Positions 25,387 to 34,923 are shown, numbered from the stretch's first letter. The stretch: DNA of 64,000 nucleotides from Rathayibacter sp. SW19 (GCF_030866825.1 NZ_CP133020.1:1-64000), one strand, 5' to 3'. Notes: generated by a model not told the origin, from the sequence alone. Numbers and translations: made by a program.

Positions 25387-26421
25387 TCAGCGCCGCGGAA
25401 TTGTCGATCCTCGAATGATCAGCCGAACCGGCAGGCGCTGCGTTCCGCTGCCGATGTCGAGGCCTTCGAGTGCCTCGAAGACGCGGGTTGCGGCCGTACG
25501 GCCCAACTGTTGGAGGTTGGCGTCGATGCTCGTCAACTCCGGCCGTGAGTTGGTGGCGAGAACTTCCCAGTTGTCGTATCCGATCACGGCGACGTCCGCA
25601 GGCACATCGCGGCCGAGGTCGCGCAATGTGTCGAGCGCTCCGCGCGCGATCTGGTCTGAGCCGCAGACGATGCCGTCGACATCGGGGAATTGCCGCAACA
25701 GCATGGCGGACGCATCGCGGCCCCAGTGCTCGCTCCAGTCGGAGAACATCGGTCTGCCGACGAGTTCGATGTGGGCATCGGCAAGCGCCTCGCGCACGCC
25801 GAGTGCTCTGTCCTGCGCCGCCGCATACGCGGGGTCACCGCTGATCAGTCCGATCCGGGTGCGCCCGCACGCAAGAAGATGCTCGACTGCCATGCGCCCG
25901 CCTGCTCGGTTATCGGGGGTCAATGACAGGTCGGCCGGATCCTCGGACGGCGCGTACGCGTAGACGACCGGTACCGGGATGTCGTGGCCGAGCGATGGCC
26001 GCGGATCCGTCTGGCGACCCACAACGATGATGCCGTCGACCCGGCGCGTGAGCAGTGCCTTCAACTGGTGCTGCTCGCGGATCGCGTCACCGCGGGCGTC
26101 GCACAAGAAGACGTTGACCTGCCCGGCACCGAACGCATCCTCAGCCCCCATCAGGATCGGAATGACGAAACGGCCTTCGAGGTCGCTGGTGAGGAGGCCA
26201 ACCGTTCCCGTACGCCCGCTGAGCAGCCCCCGGGCCAGCTCGTTCGGGGTGAAAGAGACTTCTCTCGCAGCGTTCATGACGCGTTGGCGAGTGGCCGGTG
26301 CCACCTGTTCGCGACCGTTGATCGCTTTGGATGCCGTGGCGATGGAGACGCCGGCCAGCTTCGCGACGTCACTGAGAGTCGATGCTCGAACCCCTGCTGT
26401 GGGCTTCTCACTGTCTGCCAT
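25387..26421 (-). CDS. LacI-family transcriptional regulator of the adjacent sugar operon
   Basis: 344 residues. The helix-turn-helix is at residues 15-35 (TLSDVAKLAGVSIATASKAING) and the C-terminal periplasmic-binding-like domain binds a sugar effector. Divergent from the ABC importer/GH127 operon, with a likely operator in between (26440-26450). By context it represses uptake and hydrolysis of an L-arabinofuranose-containing glycan. Confidence 0.92.
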   Translation of the reverse strand: MADSEKPTAGVRASTLSDVAKLAGVSIATASKAINGREQVAPATRQRVMNAAREVSFTPNELARGLLSGRTGTVGLLTSDLEGRFVIPILMGAEDAFGAGQVNVFLCDARGDAIREQHQLKALLTRRVDGIIVVGRQTDPRPSLGHDIPVPVVYAYAPSEDPADLSLTPDNRAGGRMAVEHLLACGRTRIGLISGDPAYAAAQDRALGVREALADAHIELVGRPMFSDWSEHWGRDASAMLLRQFPDVDGIVCGSDQIARGALDTLRDLGRDVPADVAVIGYDNWEVLATNSRPELTSIDANLQQLGRTAATRVFEALEGLDIGSGTQRLPVRLIIRGSTIPRR

Positions 26422-26439
26422 GCTCGTATCCTCCGTGAC

Positions 26440-26450
26440 GTAAACGTTAC
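26440..26450. promoter_or_regulatory. Candidate LacI-family operator
   Basis: GTAA-ACG-TTAC: inverted 4-bp arms around the CG centre typical of LacI operators, embedded in TGACGTAAACGTTACA. It lies 18-28 bp before the LacI start and about 160 bp before the binding-protein gene, so autoregulation is likely. Confidence 0.65.
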
Positions 26451-26493
26451 AGGACAGGTGACTTGACGCAGCTGCAACTCCCGCGATAGCGTA

Positions 26494-26509
26494 CCGAAAA
26501 GGATTTCGG
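26494..26509. promoter_or_regulatory. Second inverted repeat in the LacI/importer intergenic region
   Basis: Perfect CCGAAA-AGGA-TTTCGG, followed by a further TTTCGG at 26513-26518. It may be an additional operator or part of the importer promoter. Confidence 0.45.
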
Positions 26510-26607
26510 CAATTTCGGAATCTCGCTCAACTAGACGTACCAACCATCACGTACCACGCATGGCCGGGCTCCCCGCCCGCTCAACGACGAGTTCGAAGGA
26601 GTTCGAC

Positions 26608-27900
26608 ATGAAAGACACCACCAGCCGCCGGCTGCGCAGGATCGGGGGAGTGCTGACAGCCGGCATCCTCCTCGCCGGTCTCGCGGCCTGTTCCAGCGGC
26701 GACAAGGCGACACCAGCTGCCAGCGTCGGCCCCAACGGGCTCGATGATGGTACCTCGCTGACTCTGTGGACACGGGCACCGCTCGAGAAGCAGGCGAATC
26801 TGCTTGTCAAGGCGTACAACGCGAGCCACAAGAATCAGGTGAAGCTCACCGTTGTTCCCAACGACGACTATGTCGCGAAGGTCGGCGCCGCGGCCGGCTC
26901 CAACAGTCTCCCCGACCTGTTCGCGGCGGACATCGTCTACGTGCCGAACTGGGTCAAGCAGGGCCTGTTCCAGGACCTGACCACGAACATCGATGGGCTG
27001 TCGTATAAGGACGCGATCAACAAGGGCCACCTGAAGGCTGGAACGTTGGACGGCAAGGAGCACGTGCTGCCGTTCGTGCTCGACCTGTCGATGCTGTTCT
27101 GGAACAAGGACCTCTTCAAGGAGGCGGGCCTCGACCCGGAGAAGGCTCCGGCCGACCTGGCCGAGTTCGCCAAGGATGCCAAGGCCATTCAGGCGCTGGG
27201 CAAGCCGGACATCTACGGTACGGCGACCGGTCTGAACTGCGGCGGCTGCCTCGTCTTCACCTGGTTCCCGAGCGTCTGGGCCGGCGGCGACCAGGTGATG
27301 AATGCCGAGGGCTCGAAGTCGCTGTTGGACAGCGACGCGTCCAAGGCGATCTACAGCACCTGGGCAGACCTCTGGAAGTCAGGTGCCGTGCTGCCGTCTT
27401 CGCAGGATGAGGCCGGACCCACCTGGACCGCCGGCTTCACAGAGGGCAAGGTCGGCCTCATGCCGTACCCCGCGACGCTGCTCTCTTCAACACCGTTCGA
27501 TGTGGGCGTCACCGGCATCCCAAGTGCGAAGGGCGGCGGATCCACTTTCGTCGGCGGCGATGGCATCGGCGTCTCGAAGGACTCGAAGAAGGCTGCGCAG
27601 GCGTGGAGCTTCCTTAGCTGGATGATGTCCGAGGACGCCCAGGTCGGTGTTCTCGCCAAGGACAGCGACGTCGTCTCCCGCTCCGACCTGTCCAGCAACC
27701 AGTACTCGAGCAAGGACCCGCGTCTTGTGACGATCAACGAGGTCGCAGCGAAGGGTGACACGCCCATCTCGCTGAACTTCCAAGAGGCGTTCAATGCTCC
27801 GAACAGCCCGTGGCTGACGCTCGTTCGCAACGCAGTGCTCAAGGGCACCGACAGTGTTGCCGCCGACAACAAGGAGATCACCTCGGTGCTCTCGCAGTAG
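26608..27900 (+). CDS. Sugar ABC transporter substrate-binding lipoprotein
   Basis: 430 residues from ATG 26608 (AAGGAG 6 nt upstream; the frame opens earlier at 26560). Signal peptide with lipobox LAAC (GILLAGLAACSSGD), so lipid-anchored outside the membrane. Mature part is a family 1 (MalE-like) solute-binding fold: LTLWTRAPLEKQANLLVKAYNASHK (short form: LTLWTRAP), LPDLFAADIVYVPNWVKQG, VLPFVLDLSMLFWNKDLF. First gene of an importer operon whose last gene is a GH127 arabinofuranosidase, so arabinosides are the inferred cargo. Confidence 0.95.
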   Translation: MKDTTSRRLRRIGGVLTAGILLAGLAACSSGDKATPAASVGPNGLDDGTSLTLWTRAPLEKQANLLVKAYNASHKNQVKLTVVPNDDYVAKVGAAAGSNSLPDLFAADIVYVPNWVKQGLFQDLTTNIDGLSYKDAINKGHLKAGTLDGKEHVLPFVLDLSMLFWNKDLFKEAGLDPEKAPADLAEFAKDAKAIQALGKPDIYGTATGLNCGGCLVFTWFPSVWAGGDQVMNAEGSKSLLDSDASKAIYSTWADLWKSGAVLPSSQDEAGPTWTAGFTEGKVGLMPYPATLLSSTPFDVGVTGIPSAKGGGSTFVGGDGIGVSKDSKKAAQAWSFLSWMMSEDAQVGVLAKDSDVVSRSDLSSNQYSSKDPRLVTINEVAAKGDTPISLNFQEAFNAPNSPWLTLVRNAVLKGTDSVAADNKEITSVLSQ

Positions 27901-27996
27901 CAGTAGGCAGTGCGCGACGACGTGGCTGCACCGGGGCGACCCGGTGCAGCCACCCGGAGCGCAGCATCCGCTCGGATTGAAAGGCGAGAGGCAAAC

Positions 27997-28935
27997 ATGA
28001 GCGTCACCGCTCCGACAACACCGGCCGCGCGGCCCCGCGGCAACGCGACCGAGGCGCCGAGCCGTCGCCGACGACGCGCTCGGAACTCCGTCAACGGCTG
28101 GCTTTATGCGCTGCCGACCGCGCTGTTCGTGCTCTTCCTGTTCGTGTTGCCGCTGCTGCTCGTCTTCCAAATGTCCGGCTCGAACTGGCCGCTGCTCGGC
28201 GGCAATCAGGGCTGGAACTTCCCCGAGAACTACCAGAAGGCCATCAGCAACCGGTTCTTTCTCGACTCGGTCATCTTCACCCTGAAATACACGGTGCTTG
28301 CCACCGTTCTGCTGATCGGTCTGGGCCTCGGCCTGGCCCTTCTCGTGCAGGAATCCAGCCGCTGGAAGGGCTTCCTGCGCGCATCGTTCCTGATCCCGAG
28401 TGCGCTCGGCCTCGCATCCGCGTCTCTGCTGTTCTACGTTCTCTATTCGCCGATCGCAGGCCCGTTCGCCGACCTCACCAAGTCGTGGGGCTTCACCTTT
28501 CTCGGCACTCCGGATGCTGCGCTCTGGTCGACCCTGTTCTTGATCGTCTGGCGCTACGCCGGCTTCTATATGCTCCTGATGCTCGTCGGACTGCAAGGAA
28601 TCCCCGACGACGTCTATGAAGCGGCTCGCATCGACGGTGCGTCGCGTTGGCAGACGTTTCGGGATGTCACGATCCCGCTGCTGCGGCCAACACTCGCGCT
28701 CACGACGGTGCTCTGCGTCACCGGCTCGCTGCTCGCGTTCGAGCAGTTCTACATCCTCACAAAGGGCGGGCCGGACAACAGCACCATCACCGTTGTACAG
28801 CTGATCTACAACGTGGCCTTTCAGGGCCAGAACGACCTCGGGGTTGCGGGCGCTCTCTCCGTGATCGTCCTCCTGGCGCTCGTCGTCATCAACATCGTGC
28901 AAATCCGCGCCTTCAGCCGGAAAGACGAGGACTGA
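27997..28935 (+). CDS. Sugar ABC transporter permease (MalF type)
   Basis: 312 residues from ATG 27997, chosen over the open upstream frame because GCGAGAGG precedes it. Six predicted membrane helices. The EAA loop that contacts the ATPase is seen as DVYEAARIDGASRWQTFRDVTIP (short form: EAARIDGASRWQ). No ATPase gene is in the operon, as is common in actinobacteria that share one MsiK-type ATPase among importers. Confidence 0.94.
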   Translation: MSVTAPTTPAARPRGNATEAPSRRRRRARNSVNGWLYALPTALFVLFLFVLPLLLVFQMSGSNWPLLGGNQGWNFPENYQKAISNRFFLDSVIFTLKYTVLATVLLIGLGLGLALLVQESSRWKGFLRASFLIPSALGLASASLLFYVLYSPIAGPFADLTKSWGFTFLGTPDAALWSTLFLIVWRYAGFYMLLMLVGLQGIPDDVYEAARIDGASRWQTFRDVTIPLLRPTLALTTVLCVTGSLLAFEQFYILTKGGPDNSTITVVQLIYNVAFQGQNDLGVAGALSVIVLLALVVINIVQIRAFSRKDED

Positions 28936-28938
28936 ACC

Positions 28939-29922
28939 ATGACCGCCACAGGCGCTCGCACCCGCACGAGCACGGAAACCAACACCGACCTGGTCGGTAC
29001 GGATAACGACCCGACCACAGCGGATGCTGGCGGGTCGCGTCTGGAACGCAGCCCACGGCATCCGCGTGGCTCGCGAAACGGGCACGGACATCGCAGCTGG
29101 AGCCTCGGCGGCATCGCGCTGCAGATGCCGTTCTGGGTGTTCAGTGCGGCAATCGCGATCATCTTCCTCTACCCGCTGGTGTGGACCGCGGTTTCGTCCG
29201 TCGCGCCGCGTGCTGGAACCAACCAGGTCAACGGGTGGGGGCTCGGCAACTACATCACCCTGGTTAACTACCAGGACGGCATCTGGCAGTACATCGCAAA
29301 CTCCACGATCGTGTCTTTGCTGACGGTGTTGCTGACACTGTTCATCTCACTGCTTGGTGGATACGCGTTCGCGCGCTTCAGCTTTCGCGGCAAGAACACG
29401 CTGTTCCTGGCCACCATCGCCATCCTGATGGTGCCGTACGCCACGCTGCTGATTCCGCTCTATGTGTTGCTGAATCAGGTCGGCCTGTCGAACTCGCTGG
29501 TCGGTGTCGCGCTGGTGCTGACGATGTTCCAACTGCCGTTCTCGACGTTCATGATGCGCATCTCGTTCGAATCGGTGCCGCGCGAACTGGATGAGGCCGC
29601 GATGGTCGACGGCTGCACGTCGTGGTCGGTGTTGTGGCGCGTTCTCGTGCCCGCGGTGAAGCCCGGCCTGATCACGGTCGGCCTGTTCGCCTTCTTGGCT
29701 GCCTGGAACGACTTCATGGCGCCGCTGATCTTGATCAATGACTCATCGCGCATCACGCTGCCTCTGGCCATCTCGAACCTGCGCGGGCAGGTGCAGGGTG
29801 TCGTCGATTATGGCGCCACCGAGGCCGGCGTCGTGGTGCTTGCGCTGCCGTGCATTCTGCTCTTCCTGATCTTGCAACGACACTACGTGCGCGGCTTCAT
29901 GTCCGGCGCCTTCAAAGGATAA
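28939..29922 (+). CDS. Sugar ABC transporter permease (MalG type)
   Basis: 327 residues, 3 nt after the first permease. A polar 50-residue N-terminal extension precedes six membrane helices; the EAA motif is ELDEAAMVDGCTSWSVLWRVLVP (short form: DEAAMVDGCTSW). Pairs with the MalF-type subunit. Ends RGFMSGAFKG, the typical MalG-like C-terminus. Confidence 0.94.
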   Translation: MTATGARTRTSTETNTDLVGTDNDPTTADAGGSRLERSPRHPRGSRNGHGHRSWSLGGIALQMPFWVFSAAIAIIFLYPLVWTAVSSVAPRAGTNQVNGWGLGNYITLVNYQDGIWQYIANSTIVSLLTVLLTLFISLLGGYAFARFSFRGKNTLFLATIAILMVPYATLLIPLYVLLNQVGLSNSLVGVALVLTMFQLPFSTFMMRISFESVPRELDEAAMVDGCTSWSVLWRVLVPAVKPGLITVGLFAFLAAWNDFMAPLILINDSSRITLPLAISNLRGQVQGVVDYGATEAGVVVLALPCILLFLILQRHYVRGFMSGAFKG

Positions 29923-29924
29923 GA

Positions 29925-32009
29925 ATGACTCTCACGACTCGGATCGTCTCCACGCCTGTTGTTCCCTCGACCGGTGCGCTTCGGCCCCTCGGCCTGGATG
30001 AGGTGCGCATCACCGGCGGCTTCTGGGGTCGACGTCAGGAGATCAACGGTACCGCGACGCTCGCGCACATCGAGCATTGGCTTGAGAAGGATGGCTGGCT
30101 CGGTAATTTTGATCGGGCTGCCGCCGGAACACTGCCGGCCGGTCGCCGTGGTCGCGAGTTCTCGGATTCCGAGGTGTACAAGTATCTCGAGGCGTTGGCG
30201 TGGGAGATTGGGCGCTGCGATGCTGGCGACAGCGGTTCCGGGGCCGAAGACGAGGGCGGCGCACGTGTCGACGAGCTCGAGGCGCGTTTCCGAGCGATCG
30301 TCGATCGCATCGGTGCCGCACAGGATGCTGACGGATATCTGCACACCAATTTCGGCCACCCGGGCCAACGACCGCGCTGGTCTGATCTTGAGTGGGGCCA
30401 CGAGTTGTACTGCCTCGGTCACCTATTCCAGGCTGCGGTTGCGCGGGAACGCACTCGTCCGGGCTCTGACGATGGGCTTCTCGGTATTGCGCGCCGCGCA
30501 GCCGATCTGGTGTGTGACGTGTTCGGAGCCGACGGCATCCGCTCGATCTGCGGTCACGCAGAGATTGAGGTCGGCCTCGCCGAGTTGGGGCGACTCACCG
30601 GGGAGACAGCGTACGTGACGCAGGCGGCGTTGTTCGTCGAACGGCACGGGCGGGGCACGCTTCGAGACATCGAGTGGGGTCGCGCGTATTTTCAGGATGA
30701 TGTTGCCGTGCGCAATGCGCACGTGTTACGCGGCCATGCTGTGCGTGCGAACTATCTTGCGGCTGGTGCGACAGATATCGCCGTCGAGGGCGGGGACACC
30801 GAACTGCTCGACGCCTTGCGCAGGCAGTGGACGAACACTGTTGCGCGGCGCACCTACATCACGGGTGGGCAAGGTTCGCATCACCAGGACGAGGCGTTCG
30901 GTGGCGACTGGGAGCTGCCATCCGATCGTGCGTACTCGGAGACGTGTGCCGGTGTCGCATCCGTCATGTTCAGTTGGCGGCTGCTGTTGGCCGACGGTGT
31001 TGTGCCGGGTGGTAGTGCTGTGCCGGGTGGTAGTGCTGTGCCGGCTGATCACGACCCGCGCTATGCGGACCTGATCGAGCGCACGCTGTACAACGTGGTT
31101 GCGACTTCGCCGTCGGAGGAGGGCACGGCGTTCTTTTATGCGAACACGTTGCATCAGCGTCAACCGGGCGAGGTGAGTTCGCCGGATGCCGTTTCGCCGC
31201 GTGCGTCGTCGTCGTTGCGTGCTCCTTGGTTCGACGTGTCATGTTGCCCGCCGAACGTTGCGCGCACGTTCGCGAGCCTTGCGACCTACCTGGCGACGGT
31301 GGATGCGGATGGGTTGCAACTCCACCAGTTCGCGCCGGCGTCGATTCGTACGGTGTTGCAGGACGGCCGCTGCATTGCGGTTGAGGTGGAGACGAACTAT
31401 CCGGATGACGGTGTCGTGACCATGCGTGTCGTCGAGGACATGAGTGAGCCGACAACGCTGACGCTGCGTGTGCCGGCGTGGGCGTCATTGTCCAGGCTGG
31501 TGGTGCTGGGTGGAGACGGGTCGATCGAGGAAACTCGGCCGGAGCCGGGCTACGCGTCGGTTCGGCGGGTATTCCGTGTGGGTGATGTTATCGAGTTGAC
31601 GTTGCCGATGGAGCCGCGGTTCACGATGCCTGACCCGAGGATCGACGCGGTGCGAGGTTGTGTCGCCGTTGAGCGCGGCCCGGAGGTGTACTGTCTCGAG
31701 TCGACGGACTTGCCGGCGACGCTGCGGGGAGAACCTGCCTCGATTGAAGCTGTAGATATGGATGTCGACGTTCGGCCTCGGGTATCAGGAGATCGGGTTG
31801 TGGTTTCGCTGCGGGCGACGGGGGCGACGAGGGCGACGAGGGTGGGGGAGGCCAAAACTGCGGGGAACGCAGGGTGGCCGTATTCAGCTGGGTTCGTCCG
31901 ACGGGACGAGTCCGAGGCCTTCACGGCGGAGCTCGTTCCGTACAACCGATGGGCGGAGCGCGGCCCGTCGACGATGCGTGTGTGGCTTCCGGTGCACCGC
32001 GGGCGTTAG
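29925..32009 (+). CDS. GH127 beta-L-arabinofuranosidase
   Basis: 694 residues from ATG 29925 (AAAGGA upstream). Family DUF1680/GH127, (alpha/alpha)6 barrel plus beta-sandwich domains. The zinc-thiolate catalytic set described for HypBA1 (E338, C340, C417, C418) is matched here by E339, C341 (ETCAG) and C440, C441 (SCCPP). No signal peptide, so it acts in the cytoplasm on imported oligosaccharides, consistent with being co-transcribed with the importer. A small VPGGSA duplication (two 18-bp units near 31006-31041) inserts a flexible loop. Substrate beyond beta-L-arabinofuranoside is inference. Confidence 0.9.
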   Translation: MTLTTRIVSTPVVPSTGALRPLGLDEVRITGGFWGRRQEINGTATLAHIEHWLEKDGWLGNFDRAAAGTLPAGRRGREFSDSEVYKYLEALAWEIGRCDAGDSGSGAEDEGGARVDELEARFRAIVDRIGAAQDADGYLHTNFGHPGQRPRWSDLEWGHELYCLGHLFQAAVARERTRPGSDDGLLGIARRAADLVCDVFGADGIRSICGHAEIEVGLAELGRLTGETAYVTQAALFVERHGRGTLRDIEWGRAYFQDDVAVRNAHVLRGHAVRANYLAAGATDIAVEGGDTELLDALRRQWTNTVARRTYITGGQGSHHQDEAFGGDWELPSDRAYSETCAGVASVMFSWRLLLADGVVPGGSAVPGGSAVPADHDPRYADLIERTLYNVVATSPSEEGTAFFYANTLHQRQPGEVSSPDAVSPRASSSLRAPWFDVSCCPPNVARTFASLATYLATVDADGLQLHQFAPASIRTVLQDGRCIAVEVETNYPDDGVVTMRVVEDMSEPTTLTLRVPAWASLSRLVVLGGDGSIEETRPEPGYASVRRVFRVGDVIELTLPMEPRFTMPDPRIDAVRGCVAVERGPEVYCLESTDLPATLRGEPASIEAVDMDVDVRPRVSGDRVVVSLRATGATRATRVGEAKTAGNAGWPYSAGFVRRDESEAFTAELVPYNRWAERGPSTMRVWLPVHRGR

Positions 32010-32204
32010 AGTGTCGGCCGCTGTTGCGGCGATAGACGCGGTGCGGGCGGCAGCCGGGCTGTGACGAGCCGTGCCAGCTCGGGTAGCTAGCGACCGGACC
32101 TGCGCGTGCCTTACTGCGCGCGCCGGTGCGCTCGTGTATCTGCGTACTCGAGTGCCGGGTGTGCATGCGTTCTCGTCACGCGGCTGGCCAGGTTCCGACC
32201 GTTT

Positions 32205-33800
32205 TTAGAAGGGTGGTGGGTCGGTGTTGTGGGTGTGGCCGAGGGGGCTTTCCCATTGGATGGTGCCGTCTTGGTGGCGGATGATTTTCCATCGGGTTTT
32301 GTGTTTGAGTCTGTGGTCGCCGCGGCAGACGGGTGCGAGGTTGTTCAGGGTGGTGGTGCCGTTCAGCACCCAGTCGAGGCTGTGGTCAATGTCGCAGTCG
32401 ACGGCGAGCCGGTTGCAGCCGGGGAAGACGCAGTAGGTGTGGGTGGCCAGGATCCACCGTTTCAGGTCGGCGGGCACGGTGTAGCTGGTGCGGTCCACGT
32501 CCAGGATCGCACTGGACACCGGGTGGGTGAGGATGCGGTAGAACGAGGGTGCCTTCCCGGCCAGGCGTCGGGCGGTGTCGGGGTCGATCGGCCCGTACCC
32601 GTTCAACTGGGCCGGCTGCTCATACCGAGCAACGTGATCCGAGCGTTCTGCTCGATCCGACTGGTCGGGCGGGTCTGTGTGGTCGGGTTGATCTGTCGGG
32701 GTGGGCTGCTGTGCCTGGCTGGTCTGCTGGGTTCGGTCAGCCTGCTGCGATTGATCCGTCGGCTGCGTTTGGCCAGCCCGACCTGTTTGGTCGCCAGTGG
32801 GTGTGTCCGGGTTCAGGAGGGTCAGGACGGGCACGGTGATCATGACGGTGGCTGTGACTTCGTGGGGTGTGCCCTCGCCGGTGAGCAGGTCGGCCATCAC
32901 GTCGGCGCGGATCTGGCCGATGGTGCGGGTCTCCCCGGGCAGGCCGGCCAAATGTTTCGCGTTCGCGTTGATTCTCGCGTAGGCGCGATAAGCGGCATCG
33001 GCCGGTTGCAACGCCCCGAACCACGCCATCCCGTCCGCCGCGGCCTCCACCCAGACCCGGCGGTCCTCCCGGGCCCGGGCGTGGCGCACCGCCAACGGTT
33101 CGGCGGAGAGTTTCTCGGCCAGGCTGCGCGCCAGCAGGCGCATCCGGCCCGGGTTGACGGTGCGGGCCGGACCGGCAAGCTTCGCATCGTATTCCGCCCA
33201 CACCGCCGCATCCTCGGCCGCCTCGCCGACCGCGCCGTCAGCCGTGTCGTTGGGTGTGTTGTTGGGTAGGCCGGTGGTGTTGTCCAGGATGGCGCGCACG
33301 TTCGGGTAGCAGATCTCCCCCTCGAGGAAGTCGGCCCACACCGCCGGCAACCGTGTGGTCAGCGTTTCCGCGTCGGCCAGACGGTTACGGACCGTGTTCT
33401 GACCGATTCCCAGGCTGGTGGCCAGTTCGGCGATCGCGGCGCGTTCGGCGAACTCCACCCGATCCCGTTCACCGCGAGCGCTCTGCCGCTCGGGCGCAGG
33501 GCCGACGAACACTTCCGGGAACACGCGCGCCTCGCGGATCGTGGCGAGGATCGCCGCCAACTGGCCGGCGGTGGCCCGAGCGATCTGACGTCCCGCGAAC
33601 TGGGCACGGGCAACCTGCCCATCATTGCGCACCCCCGCATCCACTTCCGCCGGCGGCAGCATCACGACCGAATCGTCCACCAGGTCGGCGCTGAGCAGGA
33701 CCGAATCAAGCACGGTGGACTGCGGCAGATCGGCACTGGACGGCGCGGCATCCAGCAGCCGCGCATCCAGCCGTTGCGTCGCCTCCAGCAGATCTTCCAT
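32205..33800 (-). CDS. DUF222 and HNH-endonuclease domain protein (13E12 repeat family)
   Basis: 531 residues from ATG 33800; 25 further upstream codons are open but unlike the family. N-terminal DUF222 domain (residues 1-300), a Gln/Thr/Asp/Pro-rich linker of about 60 residues, then an HNH nuclease fold with CVFPGCNRLAVDCDIDHSLDW (short form: CVFPGC, CDIDHSLDW), NLAPVCRGDHRLKH. These proteins are abundant and multicopy in actinobacteria and often considered mobile or selfish; no flanking inverted repeats were found here. Cellular role unknown. Confidence 0.9.
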   Translation of the reverse strand: MEDLLEATQRLDARLLDAAPSSADLPQSTVLDSVLLSADLVDDSVVMLPPAEVDAGVRNDGQVARAQFAGRQIARATAGQLAAILATIREARVFPEVFVGPAPERQSARGERDRVEFAERAAIAELATSLGIGQNTVRNRLADAETLTTRLPAVWADFLEGEICYPNVRAILDNTTGLPNNTPNDTADGAVGEAAEDAAVWAEYDAKLAGPARTVNPGRMRLLARSLAEKLSAEPLAVRHARAREDRRVWVEAAADGMAWFGALQPADAAYRAYARINANAKHLAGLPGETRTIGQIRADVMADLLTGEGTPHEVTATVMITVPVLTLLNPDTPTGDQTGRAGQTQPTDQSQQADRTQQTSQAQQPTPTDQPDHTDPPDQSDRAERSDHVARYEQPAQLNGYGPIDPDTARRLAGKAPSFYRILTHPVSSAILDVDRTSYTVPADLKRWILATHTYCVFPGCNRLAVDCDIDHSLDWVLNGTTTLNNLAPVCRGDHRLKHKTRWKIIRHQDGTIQWESPLGHTHNTDPPPF

Positions 33801-34104
33801 ACCTGAAGTCAACCAGCAGCCACCGACACTCCGACCCCGAAAACAGGCAAAACACGCCGAATCCGAGCCATTCAAAGACCGTTACCAAGCCGTTACACGC
33901 GGAGCACGAGGTGGCGTCGACTGCGCTCAGGCACCGAGCGGATCGTACCGTTTGGCGCATCCGCGGAGCCGTGCGCAGCCTCAAAGCGGCAGCCGGGCAA
34001 TCGCAGTCGGGCGATCAGGTGCCGCGCACCAGCACCAAGATTTCAGGCTGAGCGGGCAGCCGCAACCGCAGCCGCAACCACGGCTTCCCACGGCGAAGCA
34101 GTCG
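33801..34104. other. Non-coding gap with no recognised element
   Basis: 304 bp between the divergently placed HNH start and the bioQ stop. It holds GC-rich imperfect GCAGCCGCAACC repeats near 34060-34085 but no convincing gene, tRNA or operator. It must contain the promoter of the HNH gene. Confidence 0.5.
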
Positions 34105-34872
34105 CTATCGGGGCCTTGTTGTCATTGACGCTGCCCCCGAGCTCGACGGTTCAAGCAATTCAAGCCCGTCGAGCAGCAGTGTGACGCCGAAATCGAACGA
34201 ATCACGCACGTTCAGACGAGCCGGATGCCCGCCCGCAGCGACCGCAACATCGTCAACGGATGCCGCGTGCTCGGCGCTGACCACACCAAGGCTGTCCGCT
34301 TGCAGTCGCTGCTGTTCATGTGAAACGTGACCGAGGATGAAGTGCAGAAGTGCGGCGGCGGACATCTCGGTGACGGTCGGGTCGAAGCCGCCGCGAGCAA
34401 TCGCATCCGCCAGTCGTTGGGAGGCGTTCAAGCCGCCTAGCCCGAGCGCCAGCGAACTGGAGACAACCTCGGCGCCGTCGCGGTAGGACAGCAAAGCGTC
34501 CCGCAGTGCAGCCGCCTCGGCGCGGGTCGCACGCTTCCAGGCGGCCATAGAGTCGACAGGGGCGGCAGCATAAGCAACATTGGTCGCATTGGCGCTACCC
34601 GCCTCGCCCGCCGCCCCGCCAGCCCCGATAGCCTCTGCCACGACCCGACTCGCCACGATCTCGTCCGAGATCAGCGCCAGCAGCGTTTGCTTGTTGGGCA
34701 CGTGCCAGTACAGGGCGCTCGGTTGCACTTCGAGGGTGGCGGCCAGGCGCCGCATCGTGAGATCAGGCAGCCCGTAATCGTCCAAGATCTGCAACGCTGC
34801 GGCGACCACATCCGCTCGCGTATGTCGCGATGGGCGCGGATTCGCGGCGCCGAAACTCTGCAGATTTGCCAT
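34105..34872 (-). CDS. bioQ: TetR-family biotin regulator (BioQ-like)
   Basis: 255 residues from ATG 34872 (MANLQSFGAA); an ATG at 34896 would overlap the operator and is rejected. TetR helix-turn-helix at about residues 35-60 (TMRRLAATLEVQPSALYWHVPNK in part: LEVQPSALYWHV) followed by an all-helical ligand domain. Divergent from bioY and flanked by two TGAAC-N3-GTTCA palindromes, which match the TGAAC-N3-GTTAC consensus reported for BioQ of Corynebacterium. It should repress the bioYMN operon and itself. C-terminal tail is poorly conserved-looking. Confidence 0.82.
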   Translation of the reverse strand: MANLQSFGAANPRPSRHTRADVVAAALQILDDYGLPDLTMRRLAATLEVQPSALYWHVPNKQTLLALISDEIVASRVVAEAIGAGGAAGEAGSANATNVAYAAAPVDSMAAWKRATRAEAAALRDALLSYRDGAEVVSSSLALGLGGLNASQRLADAIARGGFDPTVTEMSAAALLHFILGHVSHEQQRLQADSLGVVSAEHAASVDDVAVAAGGHPARLNVRDSFDFGVTLLLDGLELLEPSSSGAASMTTRPR

Positions 34873-34895
34873 CGCGACCCAGCGTAGCAGTATCA

Positions 34896-34908
34896 TGAAC
34901 AGCGTTCA
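34896..34908. promoter_or_regulatory. BioQ-type operator, site 1
   Basis: Perfect palindrome TGAAC-AGC-GTTCA between bioQ and bioY, adjacent to site 2 with centres 15 bp apart. Confidence 0.8.
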
Positions 34909-34910
34909 GG

Positions 34911-34923
34911 TGAACGGTGTTCA
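34911..34923. promoter_or_regulatory. BioQ-type operator, site 2
   Basis: Perfect palindrome TGAAC-GGT-GTTCA. The two sites differ only in spacer and would allow two dimers to bind side by side, blocking both divergent promoters. Confidence 0.8.

Noticed and set aside
32010..32204. Possible small gene or terminator between GH127 and the HNH gene
   Set aside because: Only a weak GGCCGC/GCGGC hairpin and no frame with a ribosome site; nothing supportable.
32205..33800. Mobile element boundaries around the DUF222/HNH gene
   Set aside because: No terminal inverted repeats, target duplication or integrase seen.
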